Origin: JAICYJ01 sp963737445
GTDB lineage: Bacteria; Actinomycetota; Thermoleophilia; Gaiellales; JAICJC01
NCBI GenBank assembly: GCA_963737445.1
Contig: CAVTSO010000018.1
Span: 32,539 to 96,538, forward strand
Direction of reading: 5' to 3'
Length of the DNA: 64,000 nucleotides
The notes below the pieces were generated by a model that ran no database searches, was not told the origin of the DNA, and saw nothing but the letters and a program-made list of their open reading frames with translations. Shown here in pieces: positions 1 through 8,197 of the stretch (positions are counted from its first letter, which is position 1; every line of letters begins with the position of its first letter). A program made the translations under genes and the position numbers.

Positions 1-178
1 CGACCGCGCCGCGCCGCACCACCCAGGCCACGCCGGGCGGGCTCACCGCCTGCTCGAGCACCATGGTTCCGGCCTCCGCGTACTCGATCTCACAGGCCGC
101 GGCCACCTCGTCCAGCTCCTCTTCGCTGAGCGTGTCGAAGGGCGGGTTGTCGCGCAGGAATTCCGCGATCTCGTGCAT
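1..178 (-). CDS. N-terminal fragment of a cyclic-nucleotide-binding-like (CNMP/DUF294-type) regulatory protein
   Basis: Only the first 59 codons lie in the window; the gene runs off the left edge. It starts MHEIAEFLRDNPPFDTLSEE and ends at the edge near WVVRRGAV. This is the start of a cyclic-nucleotide-binding beta-barrel as found in signalling proteins that also carry CBS and DUF294 nucleotidyltransferase domains: the pattern FLRxxPPFDxLxExELxxVA, then a GTxVLEQ strand and VVRRGAV. I infer a ligand-sensing cytosolic regulator, but the effector part is outside the window. The ATG at 178 is chosen because homology begins there. The alternative reading frame through 43-240 has no recognisable content. 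Confidence 0.75.
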   Translation of the reverse strand, partial: MHEIAEFLRDNPPFDTLSEEELDEVAAACEIEYAEAGTMVLEQAVSPPGVAWVVRRGAV

Positions 179-438
179 ATGCAGGACGATCCTAAGGTTC
201 GGGAACCGTAAATGTTTTTCGCGGGTGATTGACGCGGCACGCACCCTTCGCTACCCCGAGCCTACGGAGTTCATCGTGTGAAGGGGGTCAAACGATGATG
301 AAGTCCCAGACAGTGTCGACGACCGTGGCGATCGCGCCGCCCGCCGGCATGCGAAAGTTGAGCGGCACGATGGCGGTTCGCCGCATAGTTCCGCGCTGAG
401 AGCGGGCGTGAGCTTGGGTCGCGCACGGGGGGACGTGG

Positions 439-444
439 TAGCGT
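439..444 (+). promoter_or_regulatory. -10 hexamer TAGCGT, leaderless start
   Basis: TAGCGT lies 6 nt before the GTG at 451 and no Shine-Dalgarno sequence precedes that codon. This matches the TANNNT spacing seen at many starts in this window. Confidence 0.5.
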
Positions 445-450
445 CAATCC

Positions 451-951
451 GTGCGCGACTCCAGATATCACGGCAGTTTCGACCATCCCGTCCGAGCATT
501 CCTGATCGGCATCACGCTGCTGGTGCTGCTGTTCGGCGGGTTCGTGGTCGGAATCGAGGCGGGTAAGAACCCGATCGAGCAGACGGGCGCAGCCGTCCGG
601 GTCGTGACCACGAAGGGCCGCGTTCACACCGTCACGGTCGGCCTGCCGGTCGCGCGCACGGTCATCAACGGCCGTACCAGCGTGGTCACGCTGCCGGGAT
701 CGGTGCGCCGGCAGGTGGTCGTGATCCACCGCCATGGCAAGACCATCTACGCCTACGCCGCGTTCGAGCCGGCGACCGCCGGGGACACCAGCGTCACCAA
801 CAGCGCCTCGACCGTGTACATGCCGGCACCGGTGACGGTGACGACGCCGCCCGAGACGGTGACCGCGCCGCCGGAGACGGTGACGGTGACGGTGACCGAG
901 CCGCCGCCCTCGTCGACCGACTCTTCCGGCACCGCCCAGACCGGCCCCTGA
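451..951 (+). CDS. membrane-anchored protein with Thr/Val/Pro-rich tail, unknown function
   Basis: A 166-residue protein that I do not recognise. Residues about 15-37 form one strongly hydrophobic helix (FLIGITLLVLLFGGFVVGI) after a short charged N-terminus, so it is probably a type II membrane protein with an outside domain. Residues 50-115 are a Val/Thr-rich beta-like segment. The last 45 residues are low complexity, with repeated PETVT and TVTVTEPP units and a Ser/Thr-rich end. Such tails often act as wall-spanning stalks. The GTG start is supported by a -10 hexamer six bases upstream. It stands alone, with no functional clue from its neighbours. Confidence 0.6.
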   Translation: MRDSRYHGSFDHPVRAFLIGITLLVLLFGGFVVGIEAGKNPIEQTGAAVRVVTTKGRVHTVTVGLPVARTVINGRTSVVTLPGSVRRQVVVIHRHGKTIYAYAAFEPATAGDTSVTNSASTVYMPAPVTVTTPPETVTAPPETVTVTVTEPPPSSTDSSGTAQTGP

Positions 952-968
952 CCCGCCCGCGGGCGCGT

Positions 969-1148
969 GCCGATTATGCAACGAAGTGTTGCGGGTACTC
1001 CCGCGACCTTCGTCGAGGGCCGAAGCGGTGTTTGACTCCAATCTCGGCGCTTTTCGTTTAGCTAAGCCATTTGTCTGTCACGGCCGGCGTGACATCCGTC
1101 AAGAATGGGTGCGGGAATGCCGCGGCGCCCAGGTCGGTGTTTGACACC
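969..1148 (+). repeat. dispersed intergenic repeat family R, copy 1 (about 180 bp)
   Basis: This segment aligns along its length with 17331-17510. Shared blocks include GCCGATT with a following GCAAC, CGAGGGCCGAAGCGG (1014-1028), and a hairpin TGTCACG-gccgg-CGTGACA (1076-1094). A palindrome GGTGTTTGACTCC at 1027-1039 returns as GGTGTTTGACACC at 1136-1148. In the other copy the same two positions hold a different palindrome. A further small hairpin is GCAAC-gaagt-GTTGC at 978-992. Confidence 0.75.
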
Positions 1149-1180
1149 AGGTCCGCCTCCGTGCGTGCCGCCCGCAGCGC

Positions 1181-1774
1181 CTACAAGCGGTAGGCCAGGA
1201 GCTCGGGGCCGTGGCGCTTCAGCCAGGCCTGCGCGACACGGCGGGACGGATACGCCTCGTCCACCAGCTGCCAGAAGCGACGCGAATGGTTCATCTGGCG
1301 GAGGTGGCACAGCTCGTGGACGACCACGTAGTCGGCGACCCAGGACGGTGCCATCACCAGCCGCCACGAGAACGAGAGCGTGCCGCGGGTCGAGCACGAT
1401 CCCCAGCGCGATCGCGGGTCGCCGACCCGGATCCGCGACCAGCCGCTGACCTCGAGCCGGGCCGCCTCGCGCTCGACCGTCTCGGTCAGCATCCCCCGCG
1501 CTTGCCGCCGGTACCAGGTTCTCAGGTCGACCGCAGGAGCCGGCCGCGGCTCCCCGCCCAGCCAGGCGACGCCCTCGCGCTGCAGGCCCAGCGACGGCTC
1601 AGGCTCAGCCGCCCGCCGCCGCTCGATCCACTCCCGGTGCTCGGCCACGAAGCCGTCGATCCACGCAGCCGAGGTGCCCGGCGGCACCACCACCTCGACC
1701 GGCCGGTGCGGCGCCACCACGATCCGCGCCCGGCGCACGCGGCTGGACTCGCGGATCAAGAGAGGCGGCGTCAT
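1181..1774 (-). CDS. YgjP-like (DUF45) zinc metallopeptidase-fold protein
   Basis: A 197-residue protein of the YgjP/DUF45 family, putative metal-dependent hydrolases related to SprT and WLM peptidases. The zinc motif HELCH is at residues 153-157 (H153, E154, H157), followed by the family pattern RQMNHSxxFW. Upstream the conserved RWGSCSxxGxLxxxWRL segment is present. Length is normal for compact members (200-240 residues). It is cytosolic with no signal peptide; the substrate is unknown. The ATG at 1774 has TAGTCT six bases upstream, so a leaderless transcript is likely. It is divergent from the MFS gene at 1803, with 28 bp between the start codons. Confidence 0.85.
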   Translation of the reverse strand: MTPPLLIRESSRVRRARIVVAPHRPVEVVVPPGTSAAWIDGFVAEHREWIERRRAAEPEPSLGLQREGVAWLGGEPRPAPAVDLRTWYRRQARGMLTETVEREAARLEVSGWSRIRVGDPRSRWGSCSTRGTLSFSWRLVMAPSWVADYVVVHELCHLRQMNHSRRFWQLVDEAYPSRRVAQAWLKRHGPELLAYRL

Positions 1775-1780
1775 CGCTCG

Positions 1781-1796
1781 AGACTACCCATAGACT
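1781..1796. promoter_or_regulatory. divergent leaderless promoter pair
   Basis: On the minus strand TAGTCT (1786 to 1781) is 6 nt before the ATG at 1774. On the plus strand TAGACT (1791-1796) is 6 nt before the ATG at 1803. Only 28 bp separate the two start codons. Confidence 0.55.
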
Positions 1797-1802
1797 CGGC
1801 CG

Positions 1803-2945
1803 ATGCGACGGCTCCTGATCCTGCTCTACGCGCTGATCTTCGTGGACGAGGTGGTGCTGGTGTCGCTGGTGCCGCTGCTGCCGTCCTACCGCGACGCCTT
1901 CTCCCTGTCGGGGTTCGAATCGGGGGTCGCCCTCTCGGCGGCGAGCCTCGCGATCGTCGCCGGCGCCATCCCCGGCGGAGTGGCCGGCGACCGGCTCGGC
2001 CACCGCCGCGTCACGCTCGCGGCCGGCCTGCTGCTGGCCGCCTCCTGCCTGGGGCAAGGGCTCGCCGTCGGCCTCTGGACGCTGGTCGCGGCCCGGCTCG
2101 CCTTCGGTGTCGCCTCGGCCGTGATCTGGTCGGCCGGACTGTCGTGGCTGTCCGACTCCGCTGGCGAGGATCGGCCCGGCGCCGTCGGCGCCGTGATCGC
2201 TGTAGCGGGCCTGGGCGGGATGGTCGGCCCGGTCTTCGCCGGCGTCCTGGCCGATCGCGTCAGCCGCGGTGCGCCGTTCCTGATCCTGGCCGCCGTCGCG
2301 CTGGGGCTGGTCGCCGCGCTCGTCTTCGCCGACCACGGCAGCGAGGGCCGCCACGAGCAGCAGCTGCGTCTCAGCGCCGCTCTCGGCCTCGCCCGCCGCA
2401 ACCCGCTGATCGCGGGCGCCGTCACCCTGATGCTGCTGGGCGGCTTCTCGGACGGCGTCGTGTTCCTGGTCGCCCCCGCTCAGCTCAGCGACGCCGGCCA
2501 CTCGACCGCCACCATCGGGCTGATCCTCTCGATCGGCTCGGCCGTGTTCATCGCCTGCAGCGCGCAGGCCGCGCGCACCGGCAGGTGGACGGTGACCCTG
2601 GTTGCGGGGGCCATCTGCACCGCGCTCTCGGCGCTCGTGCTGCTGCCGGTGCTCGGCACCAGCACGTCGGCGGTCGTGGCCGGCATGCTGATCGTGCGCG
2701 CCGCCCCGCTCGGCTTCATGTACGCGGTGGCGCTGCCGCTGGGCGTCCGCGGCGCGCGCAACGCCGGGATCGGCGTCGGCGCCGTCAACGGCATGACCGC
2801 CTTCGCCTGGGGCGCCGCCAGCTTCGGCGGCGCGATCGTCGCCGGCGCCGGCCTCGACCAGCCCGGCCCGAGCGCCGTCTACGGCTTCCTGACGGCCTGC
2901 TGCCTCGCCGCCACCGCCTACCTGCTGGCGCTGCGCCGCCGCTAG
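1803..2945 (+). CDS. MFS transporter, 12-TM
   Basis: A 380-residue major facilitator superfamily permease with about 12 hydrophobic helices. The MFS signature between helices 2 and 3 is visible as GGVAGDRLGHRRVTLAAG near residues 59-76. The RRNPLI segment at the central cytoplasmic loop separates the two six-helix halves, and the protein ends LALRRR. The short size and sequence style fit drug- or metabolite-efflux members, but the substrate cannot be read from sequence. The start codon is directly supported by a TAGACT hexamer six bases upstream. Confidence 0.85.
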   Translation: MRRLLILLYALIFVDEVVLVSLVPLLPSYRDAFSLSGFESGVALSAASLAIVAGAIPGGVAGDRLGHRRVTLAAGLLLAASCLGQGLAVGLWTLVAARLAFGVASAVIWSAGLSWLSDSAGEDRPGAVGAVIAVAGLGGMVGPVFAGVLADRVSRGAPFLILAAVALGLVAALVFADHGSEGRHEQQLRLSAALGLARRNPLIAGAVTLMLLGGFSDGVVFLVAPAQLSDAGHSTATIGLILSIGSAVFIACSAQAARTGRWTVTLVAGAICTALSALVLLPVLGTSTSAVVAGMLIVRAAPLGFMYAVALPLGVRGARNAGIGVGAVNGMTAFAWGAASFGGAIVAGAGLDQPGPSAVYGFLTACCLAATAYLLALRRR

Positions 2946-3073
2946 ACGATCGCGAAAGCGCCCGGTCACGGTGCGGATTACCGCACCTGCGGACACCTGC
3001 TCTCCGCATGTCGCAGAGAGCGCCCCTCGGTCAGGCTGCGGACAGTCAATCCAATCCGAAGGGATTCTCAGTC

Positions 3074-5485
3074 ATGTCATCCAGTCCTCCACGCAAGAAC
3101 CTGGCCGCCCGGATGGGCGGCTGGAGTGCCAAGCACCGTTGGACGGCCTTGGGACTCTGGATCGTGTTCGTCATCGCCGCGGTTGCGATCGGAATCGCAG
3201 TCGGGCAGGTGAACGTCTCGAACGCCCGCCTCGGCGACGGCGAGTCGGGGCACATCAACCGCGTCATCGACGACGCCAACTTCACATCGCACGCGCATGA
3301 GATGGTGCTCGTGCAGTCACAGAACCTGACCGCGAAGGACGCCGCGTTTCGCTCGGGCGTCACCAGCGTGATCGCCAAGGTCGGCAGCTACGACGAGGTG
3401 ATCAAGGTCGAGAACCCGTACTCGAACGCCTATCCGGGCCAGATCACCAAGGACGGGCACTCGGCGCTGGTGCGGTTCCAGATCTCGGGCGACAGCGAGA
3501 CCGCCCCTGATCGCATCCAGCCGGTGATGGACGGTGTCGCGTCGCTGCGCGCCGCCAACCCGGATCTCACCATCCGCGAGTTCGGCGAGGCATCGGCGAC
3601 GCATGTCCTCAACGACAAGATCAACGCCGACTTCGCAAACGCCCGCAACGTCTCCCTGCCGCTGACCATGATCATCCTGTTGATCGCGTTCGGCGCGCTG
3701 GTTGCGGCCGGTATCCCGGTGCTGCTGGCGTTCTCGGCGGTGCTGGCCACGTTCGGCCTGAACTCGATCGTCAGCCACGTGATCCCGACGGTCGACGTTG
3801 CCCAGGAGGTCATCCTGATGATCGGCATGGCGGTCGGCGTCGACTACTCGCTGTTCTACCTGCAGCGGGAGCGGCGCGAGCGACTGGCCACCAAGCCGGC
3901 CGACACGGCCGCGATCGCGGCGGCCAAGCAGGCGCTGCGGGCCGCCAAGCGCTCCGGCGACGCCGAGGCAGTCGTCTCGGCCAAGCAGGCAGTGCGCGAG
4001 GCAAAGCAGGAGTCCATGCAGAATCGCCGCAGCGCGCTCGAGATGGCCGCGTCCACCTCGGGTCAGGCGGTGCTGATCTCCGGCTTCACGGTCATGATCG
4101 CGATGGCGGGCATGCTGATCTCCGGCGATGCCACGTTCGTGGCGCTGGGGGTTGCCTCCATGCTGGTCGTGGCCGCGGCCATGGTCGGTTCGCTGACGGG
4201 CCTGCCGGCCGTGCTGTCGCTGCTGGGCGACCGCGTCGAGCGTGGGCGCGTGGTGTCCTGGTTCACCTACCCCGTCCGCAAGGCCGCGGGCACGGGTAAC
4301 CGCGTCTCCGCCCGCTCCGCGTCCGGCCAGGGCCGGATCTGGGCGACCATCCTCGACCGTGTGCTGCGTCGCCCGGTCGTGGCCGTGATCGTCGCCGGCG
4401 GCCTGCTGGTCGCCCTGGCGCTCCCGGCTTTGACCATCAAGACCGAGACGCCGACGTTCAAGTTCCTTCCCCCCAACCTGGAGGTTGTAAAGACGTACAA
4501 CGCAGTCCAGAAGGCCTTCCCCGGCAAGGGCGATCCGGCCACCGTCGCGTTCAAGACCGGCGACGTCAACTCTCCTGAGGCGCGGCAGGCGATCGCCGAC
4601 TTCAAGAAGGCGGCCGTCGCCACCGGGCAGGTCAACCTGCCGATCGACGTCACCACCAACCCGGCCGGCACCGTGGCCGTGATGACGGTGCCGATCCAGG
4701 GCGACGGCGCCAACGCCGCCTCCCAGCAGGCCGTCCGCACGCTTCGCGACCGGGTGATCCCGGCCACGATCGGGCGCGATCTGCCCGGCGCCGACGTCGG
4801 CGTCACCGGTGATACGGCCTCGTCGATGGACTTCAACAGCCTGATGAAGGTGCGCACGCCGATCGTGTTCGCGTTCGTGCTGGGGCTGGCGTTCCTGCTG
4901 ATGCTGGTGACGTTCCGGTCGATCGTGATCCCGATCAAGGCGATCCTGCTGAACCTGCTGTCAGTGGGTGCCGCGTACGGGGTGCTGGTGCTGGTCTTCC
5001 AACACGGCATCGGCGAGTCGCTGCTCGGGTTCCACTCGACCGGCACCATCGCCAACTGGCTGCCGCTGTTCCTGTTCGTGATCCTGTTCGGGCTCTCGAT
5101 GGACTACCACGTGTTCATCCTGAGCCGGGTCAAGGAGCTGGTGGACAACGGCATGGCAACCGAGGATGCCGTCACCGAGGGCATCAAGGACACGGCCGGC
5201 ACGGTCACCAGCGCGGCGATCGTGATGGTCGGGGTGTTCGGCCTGTTCGCCACGCTGTCGGTGCTCGACGTCAAGCAGCTGGGCGTCGGCGCGGCGGCGG
5301 CGGTGCTGATCGACGCCACCGTGATCCGGGGCGTGCTGCTTCCCGCCACCATGAAGCTGCTGGGCGATTGGAACTGGTACCTGCCCAGCTGGCTGGAGTG
5401 GCTGCCGACGCTGACCTCGCACGGCTCGGTCGCGCCGGACAGCGGCACCCGCAGCCCGATCGACGGCAAGCCGGTCACGGCCTAG
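3074..5485 (+). CDS. MMPL/RND-family membrane transporter
   Basis: An 803-residue transporter of the MMPL (mycobacterial membrane protein large) branch of RND permeases, moving lipids or drugs with proton motive force. I choose the ATG at 3074 (MSSSPPRKN). The frame is open far upstream, but that part overlaps other genes and is not protein-like. The first helix is about residues 27-47 and is followed by an extracytoplasmic domain. A helix bundle from about 195 to 400 contains MIGMAVGVDYSLFYLQRERRE, the family motif with the proton-relay Asp. The second half repeats this plan (GLSMDYHVFILSR). A charged insert of about 45 Ala/Lys/Glu-rich residues follows the first motif. A strong hairpin terminator follows at 5501. 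Confidence 0.9.
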   Translation: MSSSPPRKNLAARMGGWSAKHRWTALGLWIVFVIAAVAIGIAVGQVNVSNARLGDGESGHINRVIDDANFTSHAHEMVLVQSQNLTAKDAAFRSGVTSVIAKVGSYDEVIKVENPYSNAYPGQITKDGHSALVRFQISGDSETAPDRIQPVMDGVASLRAANPDLTIREFGEASATHVLNDKINADFANARNVSLPLTMIILLIAFGALVAAGIPVLLAFSAVLATFGLNSIVSHVIPTVDVAQEVILMIGMAVGVDYSLFYLQRERRERLATKPADTAAIAAAKQALRAAKRSGDAEAVVSAKQAVREAKQESMQNRRSALEMAASTSGQAVLISGFTVMIAMAGMLISGDATFVALGVASMLVVAAAMVGSLTGLPAVLSLLGDRVERGRVVSWFTYPVRKAAGTGNRVSARSASGQGRIWATILDRVLRRPVVAVIVAGGLLVALALPALTIKTETPTFKFLPPNLEVVKTYNAVQKAFPGKGDPATVAFKTGDVNSPEARQAIADFKKAAVATGQVNLPIDVTTNPAGTVAVMTVPIQGDGANAASQQAVRTLRDRVIPATIGRDLPGADVGVTGDTASSMDFNSLMKVRTPIVFAFVLGLAFLLMLVTFRSIVIPIKAILLNLLSVGAAYGVLVLVFQHGIGESLLGFHSTGTIANWLPLFLFVILFGLSMDYHVFILSRVKELVDNGMATEDAVTEGIKDTAGTVTSAAIVMVGVFGLFATLSVLDVKQLGVGAAAAVLIDATVIRGVLLPATMKLLGDWNWYLPSWLEWLPTLTSHGSVAPDSGTRSPIDGKPVTA

Positions 5486-5500
5486 CGTCCGCCGGGAGAG

Positions 5501-5534
5501 AGGCCCGGTCGCTCCTTCGGGGGCGGCCGGGCCT
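5501..5534 (+). terminator. hairpin terminator after the MMPL gene
   Basis: AGGCCCGG (5501-5508) pairs perfectly with CCGGGCCT (5527-5534), followed by TTCGTGTG. It lies 16 bp after the MMPL stop codon. Confidence 0.75.
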
Positions 5535-5622
5535 TCGTGTGCGTGATCCCCGGGGGATAACCGCACCAATCCGTCTGGCAAACCGTATCGATCGGGGACG
5601 CCGCTGGTGACACGCTGCAGGC

Positions 5623-7398
5623 ATGATCCTCGCAGCACCAACCCAGCGCCCGATCAGCTCGATCATCAACCGCATCGGTGCCTGGCTGCCCCGTGGATGG
5701 GGCGACCTGGCCCGCCAGCTGGCCATCTTCGCGCTGTTCGACCTGCTCTACGAGACGACGCGCACCCTGGCCGTCGGTGACCGCGCGGTCGCGCTTCGCC
5801 ACGCTAACGACATCGTCTCGGCCGAGCGCTCGCTGGGGATCTTCCACGAGCTCGACGTCCAGCGCTTCGCGGCCACGTCGCCGCACTTCGTGCAGTCGGT
5901 CGCCAACTGGACGTACTTCAACTGCCAGTTCACCATCAGCTTCGGGTTCCTGTTCTGGGTCTACCTGCGGCGCAACCACGCGTTCCCGCTGGTGCGGAAC
6001 GTGTTCATCGTCGCCAACGCGATCGGCCTGGCCTGCTACACGCTCTACCCGGCGGCCCCGCCGCGGATGCTGGGCTCGCTTGGCTTCGTGGACACGCTCA
6101 ACGAGACGGCCGTCAACCACCATTCCGGCCTGATCGCCTCGCTGTCCAATCCGTACGCGGCGATGCCGAGCCTGCACACCGCCTACGCCCTGATCGTCGG
6201 CACGTCCGCCGTCATGCTCGTCCGCACCCGCGTGCTGCGCGTGCTGTGGGCGTTCTACCCGGCGCTGGTCGTGTTCTCGATCGTGGCCACCGCCAACCAC
6301 TTCTTCCTCGACGCGGCCGGCGGCGCCGGCGTGGCGATGCTCGCCGCGCTTGCCGTCTACGCGGCCCACACGCGCAGCCGGCGACTTGCGGCTGTGCTGG
6401 TGGCGGCGCCGGTCGCGTCGTTCCTGGTCTACCGCTTCGCCGGCCGCGCCGGCCAGGCCGCCGACACGCTGGCGGCCGTGGCCCTGGGCACGCTGGCGCT
6501 GGCGGTGGCTGCCAACCTGGTGTCGGTCTGGCTGAAGGCCGCCGTCTGGCGCCGCACCCTGGACGCCGTCGACGACGCCCCTCGGCTGACGACGCGCGAC
6601 CTGCTGCCCAGCGTCTTCATCGGCTTCCTGTTCAACACGGTGCTCGTCGCCCGGCTGGGCGAGCTGGTGCGGGTGGCGGTGCTGACCCGCCGCATCCGCC
6701 GCACCGGATCGCAGCTGCCTGTGACCGCGGTCGCCGGCACGCTGGTCGCCGAGCAGATCGTGCTCGGCGCGGCGCTGGTGCTGATCGGCGCAGGCCTCGC
6801 GCTGACGATCGTCGACCTGCCCGCGTGGGCCGACTCGACGTTGATGGTTCTCGGCGCCCTGACCGGTGGCGCCGTGATCGCCGGGATCCTCGCCAGGCGC
6901 ACACAGCCGACCCTTCCCTCTCGGCTCACGCGCCTGGCGGGCCCGGCACGAGAGCTGCGCCGCAGCCTGCGGATCATGCGCGATCCGCGGCGCCTGGCCG
7001 TTGCGCTGGCTCTGGGTGTCGGCTCGTGGGCGGCGCAGATCGCCGGCATCTACTGGACGCTCGACGCGTTCGGCCTGCCCCATACCATCACCTCGGCCTC
7101 GGCCGTGTTCATGGTCTCCACGCTGGTCGGCGTGGTGCCGCTGATGCCCGGTAACGTGGGCGTCTTCCAGCTGGCGGTGGCGGGAGTGCTGGCCTCGTCG
7201 TTCGGGATCTCGGCCGCATCCGGTGCCGCGTTTGCGATCGGTCTGCAGGCCACTGAGGTCCTGCTCGGTGCCGGGATCGGAGCGCTGTTCCTGCTGGCCG
7301 AGGGCGCCTCCTTCACCGAGCTGCGCCGGACTGCTCCAGCTGCGGCGGCCGTCACGCCGTGCGAGGCGGACGACCGGCAGCTGGCCTACGCTGCCTAG
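5623..7398 (+). CDS. PAP2-family phosphatase fused to an LPG-synthase-type TM domain (UPF0104)
   Basis: A 591-residue fusion. The N-terminal half (about 1-270) is a PAP2/inositolphosphotransferase-like integral membrane domain: AMPSLHTAYAL carries the PSxHT active-site motif near residue 180, and ANHFFLDAAGG near 225 supplies the second His and Asp. The C-terminal half (about 285-580) is a lysylphosphatidylglycerol-synthase TM domain: VARLGELVRVAVLTRR, AGTLVAEQIVLG, and VGVVPLMPGNVGVFQLA. The soluble LPG synthetase catalytic part is absent. A role in envelope lipid or isoprenoid-phosphate chemistry is an inference. The stop codon directly abuts the ATG of the amidase gene, so the two are probably cotranscribed. 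Confidence 0.85.
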   Translation: MILAAPTQRPISSIINRIGAWLPRGWGDLARQLAIFALFDLLYETTRTLAVGDRAVALRHANDIVSAERSLGIFHELDVQRFAATSPHFVQSVANWTYFNCQFTISFGFLFWVYLRRNHAFPLVRNVFIVANAIGLACYTLYPAAPPRMLGSLGFVDTLNETAVNHHSGLIASLSNPYAAMPSLHTAYALIVGTSAVMLVRTRVLRVLWAFYPALVVFSIVATANHFFLDAAGGAGVAMLAALAVYAAHTRSRRLAAVLVAAPVASFLVYRFAGRAGQAADTLAAVALGTLALAVAANLVSVWLKAAVWRRTLDAVDDAPRLTTRDLLPSVFIGFLFNTVLVARLGELVRVAVLTRRIRRTGSQLPVTAVAGTLVAEQIVLGAALVLIGAGLALTIVDLPAWADSTLMVLGALTGGAVIAGILARRTQPTLPSRLTRLAGPARELRRSLRIMRDPRRLAVALALGVGSWAAQIAGIYWTLDAFGLPHTITSASAVFMVSTLVGVVPLMPGNVGVFQLAVAGVLASSFGISAASGAAFAIGLQATEVLLGAGIGALFLLAEGASFTELRRTAPAAAAVTPCEADDRQLAYAA

Positions 7399-8187
7399 AT
7401 GGTTCGAGCAGTCGGCTGGGGTGTGGCGGCCGTGGTCAGCGCGGTGATCCTGACGGTGGCCGGCTGCGCCGCCGCGGGCGGGGCAAGCAGCATGACGTCG
7501 TCGTCATCGCCGCCGCCGTCGGTCGCGGGCACCAGGCCGCCCCCGACCAGCACCGCGATCACCGACCCGGTGCCCACCACCACCACGCCGCCGCCGGCAC
7601 CGCCCAGGCCGTCGGCGCCGAAGCCGGCCATCACCCAGGATCGCATCAGCTACGGCGCAAAGCGGCGCGCCGAGATGGCCGGCTACGCGTACCGCCACTA
7701 CCGGGTGCGCAGCTTCCGGCTGCACCCGAAGCTGATCGTGCTGCACTTCACCGACAGCGGGCCGGGCTCGTACCCCGGCGTGCACGCGCTGTTCAACGCC
7801 AACGCACCCAACGGCGGCGAGTTGCCCGGCGTCTGCGCGCACTACGTGGTCGACCAGGACGGCACCATCTACCAGCAGGTGCCGCTCGACATCATGTGCC
7901 GGCATGCGATCGGCGTCAACGACCATGCGATCGGCATCGAGATGATCCAGCAGCAGGGCATCTCGTCGCACTGGGCCGACCAGCAGATCCTGCACCGCCG
8001 CCCCCAGATCCGCAGCGTGCTGGCGCTGGTGCGCTGGCTGCAGGGCCGCTTCCGCATCGCCCAGAAGAACGTCATCGGCCACTCGATGGCCAACGACTCG
8101 CCCTTCTTCCACGACCGCGAGGGCTGGCGCAACGACCACACCGACTGGCAGGCGCAGGACGTGCGCGAGCTGAGGCGGCGCCTGTAG
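7399..8187 (+). CDS. lipoprotein N-acetylmuramoyl-L-alanine amidase (amidase_2/PGRP fold)
   Basis: A 262-residue exported protein. Residues 1-25 are a lipoprotein signal ending LTVAGC, with the lipid-accepting Cys near position 25. A Ser/Pro/Thr-rich linker follows (residues about 30-75), then an amidase_2 domain that cleaves the MurNAc-L-Ala bond of peptidoglycan. Motifs include LIVLHFTDSG (first zinc His), GELPGVCAHYVVDQDGTIYQ, and DHAIGIEMIQQ. A later GHSMAND supplies another His, and DREGWRNDHTDW lies near the end. The ATG overlaps nothing and follows the previous TAG without a gap, so translational coupling is likely. Confidence 0.88.
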   Translation: MVRAVGWGVAAVVSAVILTVAGCAAAGGASSMTSSSSPPPSVAGTRPPPTSTAITDPVPTTTTPPPAPPRPSAPKPAITQDRISYGAKRRAEMAGYAYRHYRVRSFRLHPKLIVLHFTDSGPGSYPGVHALFNANAPNGGELPGVCAHYVVDQDGTIYQQVPLDIMCRHAIGVNDHAIGIEMIQQQGISSHWADQQILHRRPQIRSVLALVRWLQGRFRIAQKNVIGHSMANDSPFFHDREGWRNDHTDWQAQDVRELRRRL

Positions 8188-8190
8188 CCT
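8185..8190 (+). promoter_or_regulatory. -10 hexamer TAGCCT before glpK
   Basis: TAGCCT (its TAG is the amidase stop codon) lies 7 nt before the GTG at 8198. There is no Shine-Dalgarno sequence. Confidence 0.45.
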
Positions 8191-8197
8191 GAGCGGC

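Noticed and set aside
1905..1930. tRNA T-loop-like sequence GGGTTCGAATC
   Set aside because: It lies inside the MFS coding frame (LSGFESGVA) and no cloverleaf can be built around it.
1211..3073. Long open frame continuing upstream of the MMPL gene and covering the metalloprotein and MFS genes
   Set aside because: It is a high-GC shadow frame: Arg/Pro/Ala-rich and without domains. The real MMPL start is at 3074, and convincing genes occupy 1181-2945.
5482..7083. Long antisense open frames opposite many genes (for example against the PAP2 fusion, glpK and ade)
   Set aside because: All are Arg/Gly/His-rich mirror frames caused by codon bias, without start signals or domains.
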